Assembly (NCBI GenBank): GCA_023247595.1
Contig: JAHFGF010000110.1
Coordinates: forward strand, 1-5,607
Direction of reading: 5' to 3'
Origin: Candidatus Omnitrophota bacterium
Lineage (GTDB): Bacteria; Omnitrophota; Koll11; Zapsychrales; Fredricksoniimonadaceae
DNA: 5,607 nucleotides
Positions within the stretch are counted from its first letter, which is position 1. Each line of letters begins with the position of its first letter. Position numbers and translations under genes: made by a program. Of the stretch, positions 1-5,607 are shown in pieces. The notes beneath the pieces are model-generated. The model saw nothing but the letters and a program-made list of their open reading frames with translations, did not search any database and was not told the origin of the DNA.

Positions 1-680
1 TTCTGATTAGACATGGCTACGTAATCTTCCTCGAGCAAAACCTTCAACCGGCTCTCGGTGACGACGGCCATGTTGCCGTATTCGACAACCTTGGCTTTGT
101 CCGGCATGATCCAGACTTTGTTAAACGTGCTCACCGGAATATCCACGTCGCCGTATTTTTCATAGGCCTTTTGATAGACGGTGTTCCAAAATTTCTTGCC
201 CAGCTCATGCTCGGGATAAACCAAAGACGCGGTTAATTGTTTCAACAGATAATCCTGGGCCAAAAGATCGCGGCCCATTTCGGTGATACCGAATTCATTG
301 GGAACGATGCGGTCGTTTTCATACGGCGATAGGTTGACCCATTGGTCGGTGTCAGGAATGGTTAAAGCGGTGAGGAAATATTTGATGAGAAGCTTGGTTT
401 CTTCGCTCAGACGTTCTTTGCTTAATTGGGAATTGCCAGTGTCGAGGAGAAAATCAAAACGGAAGGGATTTTCCGGAAAGACTTTAAGGCCTTTAATGAC
501 CAGCGGAACGTAGCTCGGGCTTATGCCCACCATAGCGCCGGGCAAAGGCAGATTCAAAATTGAAGCTGTCTGGGCGCGGGCAACCGACGGCGGCAAAACC
601 TGTCCGCTGGTAAAACTCACCAGCAAAAGGACGCTTATAGCCCTACGCATATGGAGTGTTTTCAAATGCTTTAAAGTCAT
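1..680 (-). CDS. Partial exported protein of an Omnitrophota-type hypothetical family (C-terminus outside window)
   Basis: Reading leftward from an ATG at 680, the frame stays open to the window edge: 226 residues are visible and the C-terminus is missing. The N-terminus looks like a Sec signal peptide: basic residues 1-13, hydrophobic stretch about 14-35, and an Ala-Arg-Ala cleavage site near residue 36. The mature part carries NLPLPG (43-48), WVNLSPYE (114-121), GRDLLAQDYLLKQLT (136-150), GKKFW (161-165), FNKVWI (186-191) and LEEDYVA (216-222). From memory, this combination marks a hypothetical family recurrent in Candidatus Omnitrophota; its biochemical role is unknown to me and I see no catalytic motif. 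A second in-frame ATG at 650 gives a shorter signal peptide (MRRAIS). Neither start has a Shine-Dalgarno sequence, so the start is uncertain by ten codons. An in-frame stop at 702-704 bars any longer version. Confidence 0.85.
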   Translation of the reverse strand, partial: MTLKHLKTLHMRRAISVLLLVSFTSGQVLPPSVARAQTASILNLPLPGAMVGISPSYVPLVIKGLKVFPENPFRFDFLLDTGNSQLSKERLSEETKLLIKYFLTALTIPDTDQWVNLSPYENDRIVPNEFGITEMGRDLLAQDYLLKQLTASLVYPEHELGKKFWNTVYQKAYEKYGDVDIPVSTFNKVWIMPDKAKVVEYGNMAVVTESRLKVLLEEDYVAMSNQ

Positions 681-712
681 TATTATTAGTGGTTTACAAA
701 ATTAGAATTATG

Positions 713-752
713 GGGACACAATACTTAATTAAGTAATTAAGTATTGTGTCCC
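713..752. repeat. Perfect palindrome, 19-bp arms, GGGACACAATAC type
   Basis: Bases 713-731 (starting GGGACACAATACTTAATT) are the exact reverse complement of 734-752, with only two bases between the arms. This makes a long cruciform or an RNA hairpin in the leader of the exported-protein gene, 32 bp upstream of its first ATG. The GGGACACAATACTTAAT word resembles, from memory, palindromes scattered in many uncultured bacterial genomes near REP-associated (IS200-like) tyrosine transposases. No transposase gene is present here, so mobile or REP origin is inference. Terminator action is unlikely because no T-run follows the stem on either strand (TTTAATT on one side only). Confidence 0.8.
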
Positions 753-840
753 TTTAATTATAGCTTGAACATGTAAATAATAACATTTATAAGCAGAATT
801 TACAAAAATTTGTTCATAAACAAAGGTGGGGGGAAATTAT

Positions 841-976
841 TAGAATTTATTAGAAATTCGTAGAAATTGAGAAATTAGGAAATTATGAAATTGGAAGGCA
901 TCTGTCCATTTCAACAAATTTCAAAATGAAAAGGTGCCAGGCACCTTTTTCATAAATTTCCCAATTTCTTAATTTC
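841..976. repeat. Fold-back array of 8-bp GAAATTnn words
   Basis: Four head-to-tail octamers fill 863-894 (GAAATTGA, GAAATTAG, GAAATTAT, GAAATTGG), preceded by three 10-bp TAGAATTTAT/TAGAAATTNN words at 841-870. The same word returns in reverse complement at 955, 963 and 971 (AATTTC, again an 8-bp step). Aligning 863-888 with the reverse complement of 950-976 gives about 26 bp with two substitutions and one extra base. The two arms would enclose the GGTGCCAGGCACC hairpin at 926-953. The array lies downstream of the iron-sulfur carrier gene. Its function is unknown; it could be a structured 3' end or a degenerate mobile remnant. Confidence 0.65.
926..953 (-). terminator. Terminator-like hairpin, GGTGCC-A-GGCACC
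   Basis: GGTGCC (933-938) and GGCACC (940-945) form a perfect 6-bp GC-rich stem. It extends through A/T pairs to 926 and 953 with one bulged T. Read on the minus strand, TTTT follows the GC stem, 36 nt after the stop of the iron-sulfur carrier gene, which suits a Rho-independent terminator. A T5 run on the other strand makes it potentially bidirectional. The loop is only one base (three or more in practice), and the GGTGCCAGGCACC word is, from memory, also a common dispersed palindrome in many bacterial genomes. It may therefore be a repeat that also terminates. Confidence 0.55.
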
Positions 977-989
977 AATCGTCTGATTA

Positions 990-1358
990 TTAGCTAAACG
1001 ACGTCCCGCAGCCGCAGGACGAGGAGGCGTTCGGGTTTTTGTACTTAAACCCGCTCTCTTTGAGGGTGTCGACGTAGTCGATGTGGATGCCTTGCAAAAA
1101 CGGTTTGCTTTCTTCATTGACGATGACGCGCAGACCGTTCTGTTCAAAGGTGTGGTCGTTGTCGTAGGGATTTTTCTGGAATTTCATCTCATAGGACAAC
1201 CCCGCGCAGCCGCCGGTCACAACTCCGACGCGAAGGGCATAACCTTCCTTGCCTTCCTTCGCCATCATGGATCTGACCTTTTCAATGGCCGCGTCCGTCA
1301 GCAAAACAACAGGCTGGTTGGGCGCTTTTTGAGTTGAATTTTGAATGTTTTGTTCCAT
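990..1358 (-). CDS. A-type iron-sulfur cluster carrier (IscA/SufA/ErpA, HesB family)
   Basis: This is a cytoplasmic 122-residue protein that in its family carries [Fe-S] clusters, or iron for them, from the assembly scaffold to apo-enzymes. The HesB-like domain spans about residues 17-122. The three cysteines of the family are present: Cys51 in GGCAGLSY (49-56) and the C-terminal pair Cys115/Cys117 in SSCGCGTSF (113-121). Length is slightly above the usual 105-120 because of a polar Gln/Asn-rich N-terminus (1-16). I chose the ATG at 1358. An upstream in-frame GTG at 1391 would add eleven residues but would start inside the promoter predicted at 1382-1410. A GGAG lies 13 nt before the ATG, which is rather far. 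The gene follows the phosphatase gene by 59 nt and probably has its own promoter. IscA, SufA and ErpA cannot be told apart from this sequence alone, and no other isc/suf gene is in the window. Confidence 0.93.
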   Translation of the reverse strand: MEQNIQNSTQKAPNQPVVLLTDAAIEKVRSMMAKEGKEGYALRVGVVTGGCAGLSYEMKFQKNPYDNDHTFEQNGLRVIVNEESKPFLQGIHIDYVDTLKESGFKYKNPNASSSCGCGTSFS

Positions 1359-1381
1359 AGCTTTCTTTAATCTCCACTGCG

Positions 1382-1410
1382 AATATAACACATGCCCAAT
1401 GATTTATCAA
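1382..1410 (-). promoter_or_regulatory. Sigma70-type promoter for the iron-sulfur carrier gene
   Basis: On the minus strand TTGATA (1410-1405) and TATATT (1387-1382) are separated by exactly 17 bp, and TG precedes the -10 box by one base (extended -10). Transcription would start near 1375, leaving about 17 nt of leader containing GGAG before the ATG at 1358. The whole element fits inside the 59-nt gap after the phosphatase stop, so the carrier gene can be expressed independently. I see no obvious Fur- or IscR-like operator around it. Confidence 0.6.
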
Positions 1411-1417
1411 ACACTCA

Positions 1418-2269
1418 TTAGGCTGCGATTTCGATGACTTTTGACTTAATGATTCTGAAATTTCTCTTCGAGGAAAGCATAAAATGCTCCTGCAGTTCCC
1501 ATGGTTTAGGTTCCCCTTTAAAAAGACTGACATCCAGCCGGTCGAGCAGTTTTCCGTCGCGCACGCGGCGCAGTTCAAGGCCGGCCGAGCGGAAAATCGG
1601 CCAGCTTCCGGCAAAATCCCAAAGCGAAGAACGCAAAAAACACCCGCATCCGCGGCCAATGGCGGGCCACAAGAGATTGACCACAGCGCAGGCCTGGATC
1701 ATCACGTGAAACTGCGGGTCATTAAAACTGAATTTCCGAAAGAACGTGTCGTTGCAGAAAAAAATCGTCTGGCTTGAAATCTTCTGGTCGATAGGGACAA
1801 TCTTCTTTTTCTTTTGCTGCTTGGAAAACGCCTTGGTCACATAATAAGAATTTTTTCCGTCGCAATAAAACAATTCATTAAGAAGCGGAAAATAAACAAC
1901 GCCCAGCCATGGTTTTAAATTTTTGAGTAACCCAATCGAAATGCCGAATGTCGGAATGCCGTTGGCATATAGACGCGTGCCGTCGATGGGGTCCACCGAC
2001 CAAATGTACCGCGCGCGCTCAAGACGTTTTTGACTCAAATACTGAATCACCGACGGGTCTTCCTCATCAATGAGGATGTGCTGCCCATCCGCCAAAAACG
2101 GCGCGATCATCCGGTGCGCAAGCTTTGAAACCGCGCGGTCGGTTTCGGTCACAATCGTCTTATCGGCCTTAAGCCCGGGATGGCTTTGATGAATATTCTT
2201 AAGCGCCATCTCCCCGCCCTGACGGACGAAGCGGATCATAAGATTGAGATAATTGGTTTGATTGGTCAT
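1418..2269 (-). CDS. Inositol monophosphatase family phosphatase
   Basis: This is a 283-residue Mg2+-dependent phosphomonoesterase of the IMPase/HisN/CysQ superfamily, cytoplasmic with no signal peptide. The metal ligands of the family are all present: TETD (41-44), the acidic pair in IDEED (67-71), DPIDGT (93-98) followed by the typical FGISIGLL (108-115), and WDFAG (217-221) near the C-terminus. Length is usual (about 250-290). Odd points are a lysine-rich stretch at about 150-156 and a Cys-rich GRGCGCF (205-211) just before the last motif. Substrate is not decidable: myo-inositol-1-phosphate, histidinol phosphate, PAP and fructose-1,6-bisphosphate are all used by relatives. The ATG at 2269 has no Shine-Dalgarno sequence, and Met11 or Met21 are alternatives. 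The gene follows a 182-nt repeat-filled gap and precedes the iron-sulfur carrier gene. Confidence 0.9.
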   Translation of the reverse strand: MTNQTNYLNLMIRFVRQGGEMALKNIHQSHPGLKADKTIVTETDRAVSKLAHRMIAPFLADGQHILIDEEDPSVIQYLSQKRLERARYIWSVDPIDGTRLYANGIPTFGISIGLLKNLKPWLGVVYFPLLNELFYCDGKNSYYVTKAFSKQQKKKKIVPIDQKISSQTIFFCNDTFFRKFSFNDPQFHVMIQACAVVNLLWPAIGRGCGCFLRSSLWDFAGSWPIFRSAGLELRRVRDGKLLDRLDVSLFKGEPKPWELQEHFMLSSKRNFRIIKSKVIEIAA

Positions 2270-2290
2270 ATGTTTGGTGATAGGGGATGA

Positions 2291-2439
2291 TTGAAGATGG
2301 AGAATTGAAAATTGAAGATTGATGGGTGACGGTTGATGGTGGTTGATGATGATTATTGATGGTCGAGGAGTAACTATCCGTCTACCATCTTCTATCTTCT
2401 ATCTTCTATCTTCTATCTTCTATTCTCTATTTTCTATCT
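2291..2439. repeat. Fold-back array of 7-bp words (TTGAAGA / ATCTTCT)
   Basis: Seven contiguous heptamers run from 2291 to 2339 (TTGAAGA, TGGAGAA, TTGAAAA, TTGAAGA, TTGATGG, GTGACGG, TTGATGG). Related words continue to 2362 with looser spacing. After a 24-bp unrepeated spacer, ATCTTCT occurs five times perfectly (2387-2421), then as ATTCTCT and ATTTTCT, ending at 2439. The right word on the opposite strand, AGAAGAT, is a rotation of GAAGATA, and the left word is a rotation of GAAGATT. The two arrays are therefore the same heptamer in inverted orientation and could form a long imperfect hairpin. The array fills the gap between the FIST gene stop and the phosphatase start. Perfect copies on one side suggest recent slippage expansion, so copy number may vary between strains. 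Confidence 0.75.
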
Positions 2440-2451
2440 ACATCCCCCATG

Positions 2452-3618
2452 CTACTTCGACGCGTAAATCAGCGTAATGCTGCTCGTAAATCCATGCAAA
2501 AAATTCACCCCGCCCACGGGGCCGATTTCACCGGCGCAGAAAAATCCAGCGGCGGGCACTGGTCCGATGGTGTTTTGGATCATTTTAATATCATGGTCAT
2601 GCACGCGAAAAAGATTATAGCCTCGGCCGTTGCAGGAAAAAACCATGGCACCCATCAACTGCTGGCCTTCCATCCGGCCTTTGTGCGTTTCTAAAAGCCC
2701 GATTAAATCATCCTGTGCCGCCCGCGCATCACGCAGATGGAACTGAATGGTCTGTCCGGCGTGAACAAAATCCGCGACCGCGCCCGCCCCTGTTTCAGTG
2801 TCAATGCCCATCACACCACGGATGATAAAATCACCGCGTTTGAATTTATGATTATATTCATTCATCGCGATACCCACAAAGAGCGCTTCCTGCGCGAGCT
2901 CCCGTTCGCGCGATGTGGCGCTGTTTAAAACTTCCATCAGCACTTCATAAAACGGACGCCCGGCTAATTCATGGATAATATTATCTTCCGCCTTGGTCAC
3001 GATATAGGTGCTTCCGACGGGACGGCAGCCTTGGGAGACCACGGTCTTAATGGCGATGTTTCCGGTCAAAACGCATCCGGCCAACCCTTCGTCATACACT
3101 TGATTATTCACGATCAAAGTATTTTCCCGAGCCTGCGTGGCCGCGCTCGCCAGGCCTCCGACAACACTGCAATTGGGATAAGCCCGGTTCATGACATTAA
3201 GAAATTGATTGGCATCCAGCAAAAACGGGTCGGGTAAAATTAAAAATCCTGGACTTTCATTCGGATAGATTTCAAAAAATTGATAGAGGTCTTCGGGTTT
3301 TTTAAATTCATCCAGCTGGGCCTGATCAATATAGAAAGGTTTAACGGTCACACCCGGCAGACGCGCCAGCATCAATGAGGCCGACGGCTGATTTTCAATT
3401 TCCCGCTGAGTGCCGATAATACCAGCGCCGGTACAGCAGAGAAAATGACGGATTTTAATCTTTGATTTGATTTGATGATAAATCTTTTTGACATCATACG
3501 GTTCCTGGGGATTGACAAACAAAAACGCCAAATCAAAATCACCCTGCACCTCGCTTAAAAGCTGGTCGGTGATTTTCGATTGATCTGTCGTGTCGGCAAG
3601 ACGGCTGATGAATTCCAT
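2452..3618 (-). CDS. FIST-domain (FIST_N + FIST_C) sensory protein
   Basis: This 388-residue cytoplasmic protein has the FIST_N half at about 1-220 and the FIST_C half at about 225-385. Recognisable family words are TGAGIIG (63-69), VVGGLAS (152-158), QGCRPVG (196-202), RGVMGID (267-273), SCNGRG (328-333), GFFCAGEIGPVGG (358-370) and NFLHGFTSS (372-380). FIST proteins are predicted small-molecule-binding sensory modules, proposed for amino acids, often fused to or encoded near signalling proteins. Here the protein is FIST alone, with no kinase, GGDEF or chemoreceptor domain, so any output partner must be separate. Length is normal for a stand-alone FIST protein. The ATG at 3618 has no canonical ribosome binding site; only GGGGAC lies upstream, inside an inverted repeat. 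No transmembrane segment or signal peptide is seen. Confidence 0.92.
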   Translation of the reverse strand: MEFISRLADTTDQSKITDQLLSEVQGDFDLAFLFVNPQEPYDVKKIYHQIKSKIKIRHFLCCTGAGIIGTQREIENQPSASLMLARLPGVTVKPFYIDQAQLDEFKKPEDLYQFFEIYPNESPGFLILPDPFLLDANQFLNVMNRAYPNCSVVGGLASAATQARENTLIVNNQVYDEGLAGCVLTGNIAIKTVVSQGCRPVGSTYIVTKAEDNIIHELAGRPFYEVLMEVLNSATSRERELAQEALFVGIAMNEYNHKFKRGDFIIRGVMGIDTETGAGAVADFVHAGQTIQFHLRDARAAQDDLIGLLETHKGRMEGQQLMGAMVFSCNGRGYNLFRVHDHDIKMIQNTIGPVPAAGFFCAGEIGPVGGVNFLHGFTSSITLIYASK

Positions 3619-3626
3619 AATTAAAT

Positions 3627-3658
3627 TAATGTCCCCATTGATAAGTTAGGGGACATTA
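3627..3658. repeat. Inverted repeat TAATGTCCCC / GGGGACATTA before the FIST gene
   Basis: The 10-bp arms at 3627-3636 and 3649-3658 are exact reverse complements around a 12-nt AT-rich centre. The right arm overlaps the TATAAT box at 3655-3660, and the left arm ends 9 bp before the FIST start codon. It could be an operator at the promoter, a leader hairpin, or a member of the same GGGACA palindrome class as 713-752. The arms are AT-rich at the outer ends and G/C4 inside. No T-run follows, so a terminator for the stress-protein gene is unlikely. Confidence 0.6.
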
Positions 3659-3682
3659 TAAATCTTTTCGCGGCAAATGCAA
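3655..3682 (-). promoter_or_regulatory. Candidate promoter for the FIST gene
   Basis: On the minus strand a perfect TATAAT (3660-3655) is preceded at 16 bp by TTGCAT (3682-3677), a weak -35 match. Transcription would start near 3648, about 30 nt before the FIST ATG. It lies in the 90-nt gap after the stress-protein stop, where separate expression of the FIST gene would be needed. The -10 box is strong but the -35 is poor, and the region is AT-rich, so chance occurrence is possible. Confidence 0.4.
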
Positions 3683-3708
3683 TCAGCCTGAAAAAGAATA
3701 ATCCGCTG

Positions 3709-4137
3709 CTATTTCAAAACGGAGCGGATCATCAAAACGGGGATATCGGTACGGTGACGGATATCTTCGGCAACACTTCCCAGCACCAGGTCTTTGACAA
3801 ACTTATGCCCGTGGGTTGCCATGGCAATTAAATCGCAGCCTTCGCGCTGGGCCAGGGCGAGGATTTCATCGGCGGGCTCACCCTGGACTAATTGGGAGGT
3901 TACTTTAAAACCCGCTTTCTTTAACTGCGCCGTTCTCACTGTAAGGTAAGATCCGTCTTCTCTAATTTCCTGCGAATCAGCCAGATTCAACTGATTCTGC
4001 AGGCGGGCGACATACCCATCGGCCACATGGACCAAAATAATGGCCGCACCGCTTAAACGGGCGAGCGGCTGGATATGATTAATAATCGCTTCATCCGACG
4101 AAGAATTATCCAAAGGAATTAATATTTTTTTATACAT
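3709..4137 (-). CDS. Universal stress protein, UspA family, single domain
   Basis: This 142-residue cytoplasmic protein has one Usp domain with an ATP-binding-type fold. The family's first strand KKILIPLD (3-10) is followed by HVAD (37-40), GEPADEIL (86-93), ATHG (107-110) and GS (120-121). The nucleotide-binding pattern G-2x-G-9x-G-S is kept except that Ala107 replaces the first Gly, so ATP binding is plausible but not certain. Usp proteins aid survival under stress and often partner with transporters encoded beside them. I chose ATG 4137 because AGGAG lies four bases upstream; an in-frame TTG at 4155 would add six residues inside the mntH end. Only 7 nt separate the mntH stop from this start, so the two are almost certainly co-transcribed. 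No terminator is visible after the stop. Confidence 0.93.
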   Translation of the reverse strand: MYKKILIPLDNSSSDEAIINHIQPLARLSGAAIILVHVADGYVARLQNQLNLADSQEIREDGSYLTVRTAQLKKAGFKVTSQLVQGEPADEILALAQREGCDLIAMATHGHKFVKDLVLGSVAEDIRHRTDIPVLMIRSVLK

Positions 4138-4141
4138 AGCG

Positions 4142-4146
4142 CTCCT
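4142..4146 (-). promoter_or_regulatory. Ribosome binding site of the stress-protein gene, overlapping the mntH stop
   Basis: AGGAG on the minus strand shares its first AG with the TAG stop of mntH (4147-4145) and stands four bases before ATG 4137. It is the clearest Shine-Dalgarno sequence in the window. It decides the ATG start over the upstream TTG and implies translational coupling, since ribosomes terminating on mntH cover the site. Confidence 0.75.
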
Positions 4147-5506
4147 ATTTGACAAGCCATAGACGGACGGTTTGAAATAATAAATATAAATTTAAGACCA
4201 CAATAATCGCTGTGATGGTCCACGACAAAATCTGAAGCCACAGGGCGTTGACGAACTTTCCCATTTTAGTTTTATCGCTCGTAAATTTAACCAATGGGAT
4301 TACGGCAAAACTCAACTGCATGGAAAGGATGACCTGGCTTAAAACCAAAAGCTGGCCCACTCCTTTTTCTCCATACATCAAGGCCACAATGACCGCGGGT
4401 ACGATGGCCACCGATCGGGTAATGATCCTGCGCATCCACGGCCGCAGACGGATATTTAAAAACCCCTCCATGACGATTTGTCCGGCGAGCGTTCCGGTTA
4501 ACGTTGAATTTTGTCCCGAGGCCAATAACGCCACGGCAAAAAGCATACCGGCTAAAGGCACCCCTAAAACAGGCGACAATAAATGGTAGGCATCAGAAAT
4601 GTCCGCGACACTTTGATGTTCGGTCCCATGAAACGCGGCCGCGCTTAAAACTAAAATCGCAGCATTGATAAAGAAAGCAAACAAAAGAGCTATGGTCGAA
4701 TCAATCGTGGCAAAACGCACCGCCATGGATTTACCTTCATCATTGCGTTCAAACGCCCGTGTCTGCACAATGCTCGAATGCAGGTAAAGATTATGAGGCA
4801 TTACAGTTGCGCCCAGAATTCCAATGGAAATATAAAGCATTTGAGGATTAAAAACAATTTCCGACTTAGGAACTAAATTGGCAATAACGCCTCCCCACGC
4901 CGGATGCGAGACCACCAGTTCATAGGCAAAGCATCCGCCGATCAAAACAATTAAACTCGCAACCAGAATTTCAAGGATGCGAAAACCTTTGTGCTGTAAT
5001 AAGAGCACGATCATGACATCAAACGCTGTGATGAGAATTCCCGCAATCAATGGAATTCCAAAAAGCAGATTAAGCGCGATGGCAGACCCGATGACTTCAG
5101 CCAAATCGCAGGCCGCAATGGCCAATTCACAAATCACCCATAAAAACATCGCCACTGGTTTTTTGTAATGATCCCGGCAGGCCTGGGCCAAATCGCGGCC
5201 CGTAACAATGCCTAATTTTAGAGAAAGATGCTGCAGGATAATAGCCATGAAATTCGACAATAAAATCACGGAGATTAATGTATATCCGAACTGCGCCCCT
5301 CCGGCTAAATCGGTCGCCCAGTTGCCGGGGTCCATATACCCGACGGCAACCATGAGGCCTGGGCCGGTAAAAGCCAAAAGTTTGCGCCAGAAACTCGCAT
5401 TCGCAGGCACTTTAATCGATGAAAAAACTTCCGGTAAACTAGGCATCCCCGGCCGTTTTCTCCAGCCTGGATCCGCGTTGGTCATATCATTAACAGATGG
5501 ATTCAT
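4145..5506 (-). CDS. mntH: Nramp-family divalent metal (Mn2+/Fe2+):H+ symporter, MntH
   Basis: This inner-membrane protein of 453 residues imports Mn2+ (and usually Fe2+) with protons. After a hydrophilic N-terminus (1-40), about eleven membrane segments follow. The Nramp signatures are both intact: DPGN in segment 1 (59-62, within GYMDPGNW) and MPHN in segment 6 (236-239, within [13 protein letters not shown]). They supply the Asp, Asn and Met metal ligands; [13 protein letters not shown] (331-343) in segment 8 is also typical. The Met ligand argues for transition metals rather than Mg2+ or Al3+. I chose the ATG at 5506 because it overlaps the upstream fur stop as ATGA and has a GTGAG-type ribosome site about nine bases before it. 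In-frame ATGs at 5530 and 5539 would sit inside fur and lack such a site. It is the middle gene of the fur'-mntH-usp operon, so metal control by the Fur-type regulator is the obvious inference. Confidence 0.95.
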   Translation of the reverse strand: MNPSVNDMTNADPGWRKRPGMPSLPEVFSSIKVPANASFWRKLLAFTGPGLMVAVGYMDPGNWATDLAGGAQFGYTLISVILLSNFMAIILQHLSLKLGIVTGRDLAQACRDHYKKPVAMFLWVICELAIAACDLAEVIGSAIALNLLFGIPLIAGILITAFDVMIVLLLQHKGFRILEILVASLIVLIGGCFAYELVVSHPAWGGVIANLVPKSEIVFNPQMLYISIGILGATVMPHNLYLHSSIVQTRAFERNDEGKSMAVRFATIDSTIALLFAFFINAAILVLSAAAFHGTEHQSVADISDAYHLLSPVLGVPLAGMLFAVALLASGQNSTLTGTLAGQIVMEGFLNIRLRPWMRRIITRSVAIVPAVIVALMYGEKGVGQLLVLSQVILSMQLSFAVIPLVKFTSDKTKMGKFVNALWLQILSWTITAIIVVLNLYLLFQTVRLWLVK

Positions 5507-5607
5507 TTTTGATTTCTCACTTTCTGACATTGACGGCATACGCCATAAAAATGCATTTCATGTCCTAATATTTTAAAACCCTGTTTCTCTAATATAGGGT
5601 GATAAAC
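5503..5607 (-). CDS. C-terminal end of a Fur-family metalloregulator (partial)
   Basis: The frame enters from the right edge and ends at TGA 5505-5503, giving the last 34 residues of a protein whose N-terminus is outside the window. The tail [19 protein letters not shown] matches the Fur/PerR/Zur C-terminus. Its first His (visible residue 16) lies where E. coli Fur has His125, and Cys24/Cys27 form the CxxC half of the structural zinc site. The DNA-binding winged helix is not visible, so the subtype (Fur, Mur, PerR, Zur) cannot be named. A partner mntH directly downstream, with a 4-bp ATGA overlap, suggests an iron- or manganese-responsive regulator that probably controls its own operon. Confidence 0.8.
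   Translation of the reverse strand, partial: VYHPILEKQGFKILGHEMHFYGVCRQCQKVRNQK

Larger units (their letters stand above)
681..989. other. 309-nt AT-rich gap with two structured repeats and no gene
   Basis: No credible coding frame lies here; short open frames are low-complexity. Going left from 989 it holds the terminator-like hairpin and octamer array (841-976), a G-rich run near 826-834, and an AT-rich stretch at about 765-825. The large palindrome follows at 713-752. On the minus strand a TATAAT box lies at 757-762, immediately before that palindrome and upstream of the exported-protein gene. I find no good -35 partner at 16-18 bp, so I do not call a promoter. Confidence 0.6.

Noticed and set aside
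1389..1391. GTG start for the iron-sulfur carrier gene, adding eleven residues
   Set aside because: It would begin inside the predicted promoter and add residues outside the family domain; the ATG at 1358 fits better.
1282..1659. A 125-codon minus-strand open frame overlapping the phosphatase end and carrier start
   Set aside because: It overlaps two well-supported genes in another frame, and its protein is Cys/Ser-rich without family features.
2387..2439. CRISPR-like array
   Set aside because: The repeat unit is 7 bp and contiguous, with no spacers; this is a simple tandem repeat.
2971..3237. An 88-codon plus-strand open frame, and others antisense to the FIST gene
   Set aside because: These are complements of a strongly conserved FIST coding region with no ribosome site.
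3661..3708. Rho-independent terminator after the stress-protein gene
   Set aside because: Only a 4-bp CAGC/GCTG pairing flanks the T-rich stretch, too weak to call.
5503..5540. A manganese riboswitch or separate promoter directly before mntH
   Set aside because: The mntH start lies within the fur coding end, leaving no leader; control must act upstream of fur, outside the window.
5208..5576. A 122-codon plus-strand open frame at the right end
   Set aside because: It is antisense to mntH and fur, whose protein-level motifs are clear; its own translation resembles nothing.

Overview
The window carries seven protein genes, all on the minus strand, so the reading order runs from the right edge to the left. 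The left-edge gene encodes an exported protein that I recognise from memory as a hypothetical family recurrent in Candidatus Omnitrophota (former OP3) genomes. Its signature words are NLPLPG, WVNLSPYE, GRDLLAQDYLLKQLT, FNKVWI and LEEDYVA. Together with long AT-rich, repeat-bearing intergenic gaps, this suggests an uncultured Omnitrophota bacterium. There is no rRNA or other marker here to prove that.

Right-hand block (about 3709-5607) is a tight metal/stress operon. It holds the last 34 residues of a Fur-family metalloregulator, an Nramp Mn2+/Fe2+ transporter (mntH) whose start overlaps the fur stop by ATGA, and a single-domain universal stress protein. The stress protein's ribosome binding site overlaps the mntH stop codon. 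Co-translation of sensor, transporter and stress protein is the likely logic.

Middle block (about 2270-3700): a 91-nt gap holds a candidate promoter (TATAAT box) overlapped by a GGGGACATTA inverted repeat. It precedes a complete FIST-domain (FIST_N + FIST_C) sensory protein. A 182-nt gap after this gene is built from two arrays of 7-bp words in opposite orientation.

Left-hand block (1-2269): an inositol-monophosphatase-family phosphatase is followed after 59 nt by an A-type iron-sulfur cluster carrier (IscA/SufA/ErpA family), which has its own near-consensus promoter in that gap. A 309-nt gap follows. It contains a fold-back array of 8-bp words centred on a GGTGCCAGGCACC hairpin (probable terminator) and, further left, a perfect palindrome with 19-bp arms built on GGGACACAATAC. 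Then comes the partial Omnitrophota-type exported protein.

No tRNA, rRNA, CRISPR array, transposase gene or obvious defence system is present. The genes are ordinary families. The less ordinary material is intergenic: two fold-back arrays with different word lengths, and two GGGACA-type palindromes placed beside TATAAT boxes upstream of genes.
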